NCBI GenBank assembly: GCA_047605865.1
Contig: JASGFC010000036.1
Span: forward strand, 1-10,729
Reading direction: 5' to 3'
Source of the DNA: JASGDC01 sp047605865
GTDB lineage: Bacteria > Actinomycetota > Actinomycetes > Actinomycetales > Micrococcaceae
DNA: 10,729 bases
Made by a program: the position numbers and the translations under genes. Numbering within the stretch: position 1 is the first letter of the stretch; each line of letters starts with the position of its first letter. Shown one piece after another: positions 7,170-10,729 of this stretch. The notes under the pieces were generated by a model that saw only the letters and a program-made list of their open reading frames with translations, made no database searches and was not told the DNA's origin.

Positions 7170-8012
7170 ATGAGTGTAATGGAAACCGATAATAAACCAC
7201 AAGAAAATATGGCGTCTAAGGTAGACTCCAATCGCAAGAAGACTCTAACCCTCACTGCGACTACCGCCGCTGTTGCCCTTTCTGCTGCGGGTATCATTAC
7301 CGCGTCGATGCTTAATAATTCGAAGCAAACAGCTGAAGCAAGCAATACCCCAACAGCCAGTAACACATCAACAGCTACAACAGCTACGGCAAAAGCCACA
7401 ACCATGCCAACTACCAGCAAGGCAACACCATCAGCTACTGCAAAAACAGGCTTATCAGTGGCTGCCAATGATACCTGTGGCATCACCACTCAAGTTACTC
7501 AAGGTCCATACTATGTCACTGGCACGAAACAATTGGCAGCGGGTAATAATCTCAACTATGACAACTTAGCTGGAGAAAAAATCAAGGTAGAAGGCTACGT
7601 GTATAGTGGCGAAACAGGAAAGAAACCTGTTGCTGGTGCGAAGATTGACATTTGGCACGCTGATACCACTGGAAACTATCATCCAAATACCAATGGCGAA
7701 GCCAGCTCATTCAGCACAAGCGAGATATCGCTGCGTGGTTATGTCACCACTGACGCCACTGGCTACTACTATTACTACACCATTTACCCTGGCGAATACG
7801 AAGGGCGTACCCGCCATATTCACACCAATACTATCGCTGATGGCTACGGGGAAGTCATTACTCAGCTGATTGTTCCAAGTAAATCTGGCGATACCTTGAG
7901 CCCGGAAACTGACACTATTGCGCAGGAACTGCCGGTATGTAACCAAGTCAAATTTACAACAGTCAATAATGTCCCTACGACAGCCTTTATCTACCGTCTC
8001 ACCCCCCAGTAG
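7170..8012 (+). CDS. Membrane-anchored or secreted intradiol dioxygenase-like protein
   Basis: 280 aa. A basic patch (N-R-K-K at 21-24) and a hydrophobic segment at about 25-48 form a signal peptide or anchor. A Ser/Thr/Ala/Pro-rich linker follows to about 95, then one intradiol-dioxygenase-type domain to the end. Domain marks: Q-G-P-Y-Y-V at 111-116; I-D-I-W-H-A-D-T-T-G-N-Y at 159-170; L-R-G-Y at 188-191; Y-P-G-E-Y-E-G-R-T-R-H-I-H at 206-218. Expected Fe(III) ligands are present: Y170, Y210, H216, H218, with R213 as the conserved arginine. Relatives (protocatechuate and catechol dioxygenases) open catecholic rings between the two hydroxyls; extracellular versions are known in fungi and Streptomyces. 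The substrate is unknown and the cell-surface location is inferred. The start is uncertain: ATG 7170 is the longest, but ATG 7179 has a GCGAG at a better distance. First gene of a three-gene cassette; GC-richer than the genes to the left. Confidence 0.85.
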   Translation: MSVMETDNKPQENMASKVDSNRKKTLTLTATTAAVALSAAGIITASMLNNSKQTAEASNTPTASNTSTATTATAKATTMPTTSKATPSATAKTGLSVAANDTCGITTQVTQGPYYVTGTKQLAAGNNLNYDNLAGEKIKVEGYVYSGETGKKPVAGAKIDIWHADTTGNYHPNTNGEASSFSTSEISLRGYVTTDATGYYYYYTIYPGEYEGRTRHIHTNTIADGYGEVITQLIVPSKSGDTLSPETDTIAQELPVCNQVKFTTVNNVPTTAFIYRLTPQ

Positions 8013-8017
8013 CTGCT

Positions 8018-9292
8018 ATGCCTCGCTCTACGAAGACACCTCTTACCAACATTTCATTTGTTGCAGTCAGCCTAATTGCTGTTGGCTTATTGGTGGTATC
8101 GTTGCTACCGAACAATACCCGATCAGAGACAGTGCTACATGCCAGTGGCCGAAACGCACTTGGGCAGCTCGCTAACTTTTCGACCTCGGGAGTTACAAGC
8201 ACTATTGAGCTACCAAAGAAAATCACACAAGTTTCGGCCGGATTCGATCACGTTTTGGCTTTAGCTGAAGATGGTACCGTGTATGCCTGGGGTGATAATA
8301 CTTATGGACAGGTGGGTATCGATAGCAACAAGGGTATCGTGAACTCACCGCAGAAAATCCCTAGCCTCAGTGGTATTACCCAAATCAGTGCCGGTTTTCG
8401 TCATTCACTAGCCGTTGATAAAAACGGTGCTGTCTGGGTGTGGGGCAATAACATCGCCGGGCAACTTGGTACTGGTAATCGTACCGATTTGCGAACTCCA
8501 AGCAAAATCAGTTTGCCACATGCCGCTACGTCTGTAAGCGCTGGACACCGGTTTTCATTTACGATACTCTCTGACGGCTCAGTGTATGGCTGGGGTGCAA
8601 AATGTGCCACAGATAGCAAAAGAACGTTTGCCGAACTGATGCAGCTCATTGGCGAATCAGCTACAGGTATTAGCTACTATGTTGATGCAAACGCAGACCC
8701 GAGCTCCAGTACCACGCAGGAGCTCTGTGAATTTCAGGGATTCGTCGCTGTCAGCAGTTTAACACCGGTTGAAGTGCCAGAGCTCAAAGGCTCACTCTCG
8801 ATTGTGGCTGGATTTGGGCATATTCTTGCCTTGCAAGCAGATGGCACTGTCAAATCAAAAGGCTGCAATGCATATGGCCAGCTGGGCTACCCGACATCGG
8901 CCATCGTGCCAGCCAAGACAATACCAGAGCTCAAACATGTCACGATGTTGGCAACCAATACACGACACTCCTTAGCACTCGATAGCTCAGGTCATGTCTG
9001 GGCGTGGGGTGCAGACAACACCGGGCAACTGGGTAAAAACCTTGGTAATCTTGAGGGCGTGTTTGAGCCCGAAGTAGTAGCAGGGCTACCAAAAATAACT
9101 GCTATCACGGCAGGCCACGATAGCTCATTTGCGCTTGATGAAACCGGTACTGTCTGGGCGTGGGGCACCAACGATCAGCAGCAAGCGCCGGGCACAGAAA
9201 AGACCGACTACCGCTCCACACCAGTCAAAACCAAGCTGGAACACATGAATCATGTAGTTGCCGGGGGAGCTTTTTTACTAGCATATGAATAA
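8018..9292 (+). CDS. Exported RCC1-repeat beta-propeller protein
   Basis: 424 aa. A hydrophobic segment at about 12-31 after a basic start is a signal peptide or anchor. The rest is RCC1-type repeats of the form S-A-G-x-x-H-[ST]-x-A-L-x-x-D-G-x-V-x-x-W-G-x-N-x-x-G-Q-L-G, starting near residues 73, 124, 174, 263, 313 and 364. The C-terminal half-repeat (414-424, V-A-G-G-A-F-L-L-A-Y-E) lacks its second half, and the N-terminal A-S-G-R-N-A-L-G-Q-L (42-51) looks like that missing half, so the two ends probably join to close a seven-bladed ring. Blades 3 and 4 are separated by a longer insert (about 197-250) flanked by C196 and containing C237, a possible disulfide. RCC1 propellers usually bind proteins; no catalytic site is recognised and the eukaryotic Ran-GEF role should not be transferred. 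It begins 5 bases after the dioxygenase stop without an evident Shine-Dalgarno and overlaps the transporter gene by 8 bases, which suggests coupled translation. Confidence 0.88.
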   Translation: MPRSTKTPLTNISFVAVSLIAVGLLVVSLLPNNTRSETVLHASGRNALGQLANFSTSGVTSTIELPKKITQVSAGFDHVLALAEDGTVYAWGDNTYGQVGIDSNKGIVNSPQKIPSLSGITQISAGFRHSLAVDKNGAVWVWGNNIAGQLGTGNRTDLRTPSKISLPHAATSVSAGHRFSFTILSDGSVYGWGAKCATDSKRTFAELMQLIGESATGISYYVDANADPSSSTTQELCEFQGFVAVSSLTPVEVPELKGSLSIVAGFGHILALQADGTVKSKGCNAYGQLGYPTSAIVPAKTIPELKHVTMLATNTRHSLALDSSGHVWAWGADNTGQLGKNLGNLEGVFEPEVVAGLPKITAITAGHDSSFALDETGTVWAWGTNDQQQAPGTEKTDYRSTPVKTKLEHMNHVVAGGAFLLAYE

Positions 9293-10729
9293 ACCAACTC
9301 ACCTTCGTTTACCAAGTTTTCTGACACGCAATGTCATTATTTTGTCATGTATCAGCTTTTTTACTGACATTGCCACCGAAATGCTCTATCCGATTATGCC
9401 GCTGTATTTAAGCGATATCGGCTATGGTGTTGTCCTCATCGGATTGATTGAGGGTGTTACTCAGGCGGTTGCTGGTCTTGTCAAACTCTTTTCAGGAGTC
9501 TACTCTGACCATTTAAGAAAGCGTAAAGGCCTTGTTAACCTTGGTTACGGGGTATCGGCACTAGCCAAGCCGCTTATGGGCGTATTCTCAACCTATTGGG
9601 CAATTTTCGGTTTCCGCATACTGGATCGCTTGGGCAAAGGTATCCGCTCAGCACCCCGTGACGCTCTATTAGTTGATGTCTCAACCCCTGTAACACGTGG
9701 GCGTGTCTTTGGCTTTCATCGTGCCATGGATACACTTGGTGCAACTATCGGCCCACTGATTACCCTCGGCATCCTTTACTTTTACAGAGAAAATATCCCA
9801 CTGATTATCGCATTGACGGTTATTCCTGGTGGTTTGGCAGTCATCGCTGGGCTATTTATCGAAGAGCAGCAGAATCGCCAAACGCTACCAACCGCTGAAA
9901 AAGGTGGCGTTCGTGGCGTAGTCAAACGACTGCAAGCTTACTGGCATTCATCACCTGCCAGTTACAAGCGTGTACTGTGGAGCCTCGTCATTCTAACGCT
10001 ACTCAAAAGCACTGACATCTATCTGTTGCTGCGAGCTCGCGAGCTTGGCCTGAGCGATGTGCTGATTATCAGCGCATATGTTTTATATAATCTTGTCGGT
10101 GCATTGCTTATCTATTGGCTTGGCGCACTCAGTGACCGTATCGGCTTTGCAAAAACATTTGCCATCGGCGCACTTTCGCTTAGTGTCACATATGCCTTGC
10201 TCAGCCAAAATCAGCTTCCGCTTGCTTTCGTGTTTATAGCGTTTGCAATCTACGCTATCTTCCAGTCCGTCTACGAGGGGTTAACTGGTGCTTGGATATC
10301 ACTCCACATTGATGAAGAACACCGCGCTACTGGTATTGGTCTGCTATTTGCACTGCAAGCCGGGGCAACGTTTATTGGAGCACTTGTGGTTGGTGGTGCA
10401 TGGGCACTGTTTGGCGCCAAGTTGGCATTTATCGTGACAGCACTGCTGGCTCTCATTGCTGCGTTTTACCTTTACTTCCGTTTTCAGGAACAAGACTATA
10501 CATCTAAAACAGATCATGGCCGCAAACCTTATACAGTTGATATCAAAAAGGCTACGCTGGCGAACAGTAATTTCCGTACTGCTATCTGGACTGGGCAGCA
10601 GTTACAAGTTACTGTCATGTCAATTCCACACAACGAGGAGATAGGGCTTGAAGCACACAAAAATATTGATCAATTCTTGCGCATAGAATCGGGTAGCGCT
10701 CTTGTAGAAATGGGCGAAAAAGAAGACAA
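9285..10729 (+). CDS. MFS transporter with a fused C-terminal cupin domain (3' end outside window)
   Basis: 481 codons are visible and the frame stays open to the window edge. Residues 1 to about 400 are a 12-helix-type major facilitator of the MJ1317-like group: S-F-F-T-D-I-A-T-E-M-L-Y-P at 24-36, motif A-like G-V-Y-S-D-H-L-R-K-R-K at 71-81, D-R-L-G-K-G-I-R-S-A-P-R-D-A at 114-127, and a second G-A-L-S-D-R-I-G at 280-287. After a short polar linker (401-412) the same frame enters a small cupin: F-R-T-A-I-W-T-G at 430-437, then G-L-E-A-H-K-N-I-D-Q-F-L-R-I-E-S-G at 454-470, cupin motif 1 with H458 and Q463. Cupin motif 2 would lie beyond the window. No in-frame ATG, GTG or TTG occurs across the junction, so the cupin is not a separately started gene. 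The ATG overlaps the end of the propeller gene by 8 bases; a G-rich SD-like stretch (9263-9269) is rather far upstream. Substrate and transport direction are unknown. Confidence 0.87.
   Translation, partial: MNKPTHLRLPSFLTRNVIILSCISFFTDIATEMLYPIMPLYLSDIGYGVVLIGLIEGVTQAVAGLVKLFSGVYSDHLRKRKGLVNLGYGVSALAKPLMGVFSTYWAIFGFRILDRLGKGIRSAPRDALLVDVSTPVTRGRVFGFHRAMDTLGATIGPLITLGILYFYRENIPLIIALTVIPGGLAVIAGLFIEEQQNRQTLPTAEKGGVRGVVKRLQAYWHSSPASYKRVLWSLVILTLLKSTDIYLLLRARELGLSDVLIISAYVLYNLVGALLIYWLGALSDRIGFAKTFAIGALSLSVTYALLSQNQLPLAFVFIAFAIYAIFQSVYEGLTGAWISLHIDEEHRATGIGLLFALQAGATFIGALVVGGAWALFGAKLAFIVTALLALIAAFYLYFRFQEQDYTSKTDHGRKPYTVDIKKATLANSNFRTAIWTGQQLQVTVMSIPHNEEIGLEAHKNIDQFLRIESGSALVEMGEKED

Noticed and set aside
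7320..7460. Repetitive ACA/GCA-rich stretch as a DNA tandem repeat
   Set aside because: The repetition is only loose and is explained by a Ser/Thr/Ala-rich protein linker; no regular unit length is visible.
7127..7489. Minus-strand open frame rich in Val/Ala opposite the dioxygenase N-terminus
   Set aside because: The hydrophobic composition is the mirror of the Thr/Ala/Ser linker codons on the plus strand; no independent support.
8018..9292. Chromosome condensation regulator function from RCC1 similarity
   Set aside because: The Ran-exchange role is eukaryotic; an exported bacterial protein shares only the fold.
10456..10644. Separate plus-strand small gene at the transporter-cupin junction
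   Set aside because: It is in a different frame from both the transporter and the cupin, and the transporter frame reads on continuously with recognisable cupin motifs.
1..10729. CRISPR array, insertion sequence, integrase, rRNA or tRNA gene
   Set aside because: No regularly spaced direct repeats, transposase-like protein, or complete structural RNA pattern was found on either strand.

Overview
The window looks like chromosomal DNA from a low-GC actinomycete (Actinomycetota). The type A topoisomerase subunit, the N-terminal-GNAT/acyl-CoA-synthetase fusion, the actinobacterial-style thymidine kinase (C-W-C-G zinc motif) and a possible SepH tail at the left edge fit an arrangement I associate with this phylum. 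Base composition is unusually AT-rich for it: hand-counted 60-base lines inside the core genes give about 35-40% GC. Small-genome aquatic actinobacteria are one possibility, but the sequence alone does not fix the genus.

Left part (1-7074) is housekeeping. A plus-strand gene ends at base 53 and faces a tightly coupled minus-strand operon. Read in its own direction, the operon is GNAT/acyl-CoA-synthetase-like fusion (845 aa), then a type I phosphodiesterase/nucleotide pyrophosphatase-like enzyme (370 aa), then thymidine kinase tdk (201 aa). The first two genes overlap by 8 bases. The last two abut with no gap, and the tdk ribosome-binding site lies inside the last codons of the phosphodiesterase. 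A 62-base divergent control region separates the operon from the plus-strand topoisomerase IV/gyrase subunit A gene (881 aa), which has its catalytic tyrosine and all the expected core motifs.

Right part (7075-10729) differs in character. After a perfect 8-bp inverted repeat and an extended -10 promoter comes a compact plus-strand cassette of three genes: a membrane-anchored or secreted intradiol-dioxygenase-like protein with the four iron ligands intact; a membrane-anchored or secreted RCC1-type beta-propeller protein; and an MFS transporter whose reading frame continues without a start or stop codon into a C-terminal cupin domain cut off by the window edge. Gaps are 5 bases and then an 8-base overlap. 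GC in hand-counted lines rises to about 45-53%.

This cassette is the best candidate for something undescribed. Two probable extracytoplasmic proteins (a putative aromatic-ring-cleaving oxygenase and a propeller) are encoded with a transporter carrying its own small-molecule-binding domain. A working hypothesis is an extracellular cleavage-and-uptake module for an aromatic or humic-type compound. The substrate and the physical links between the proteins are inference.
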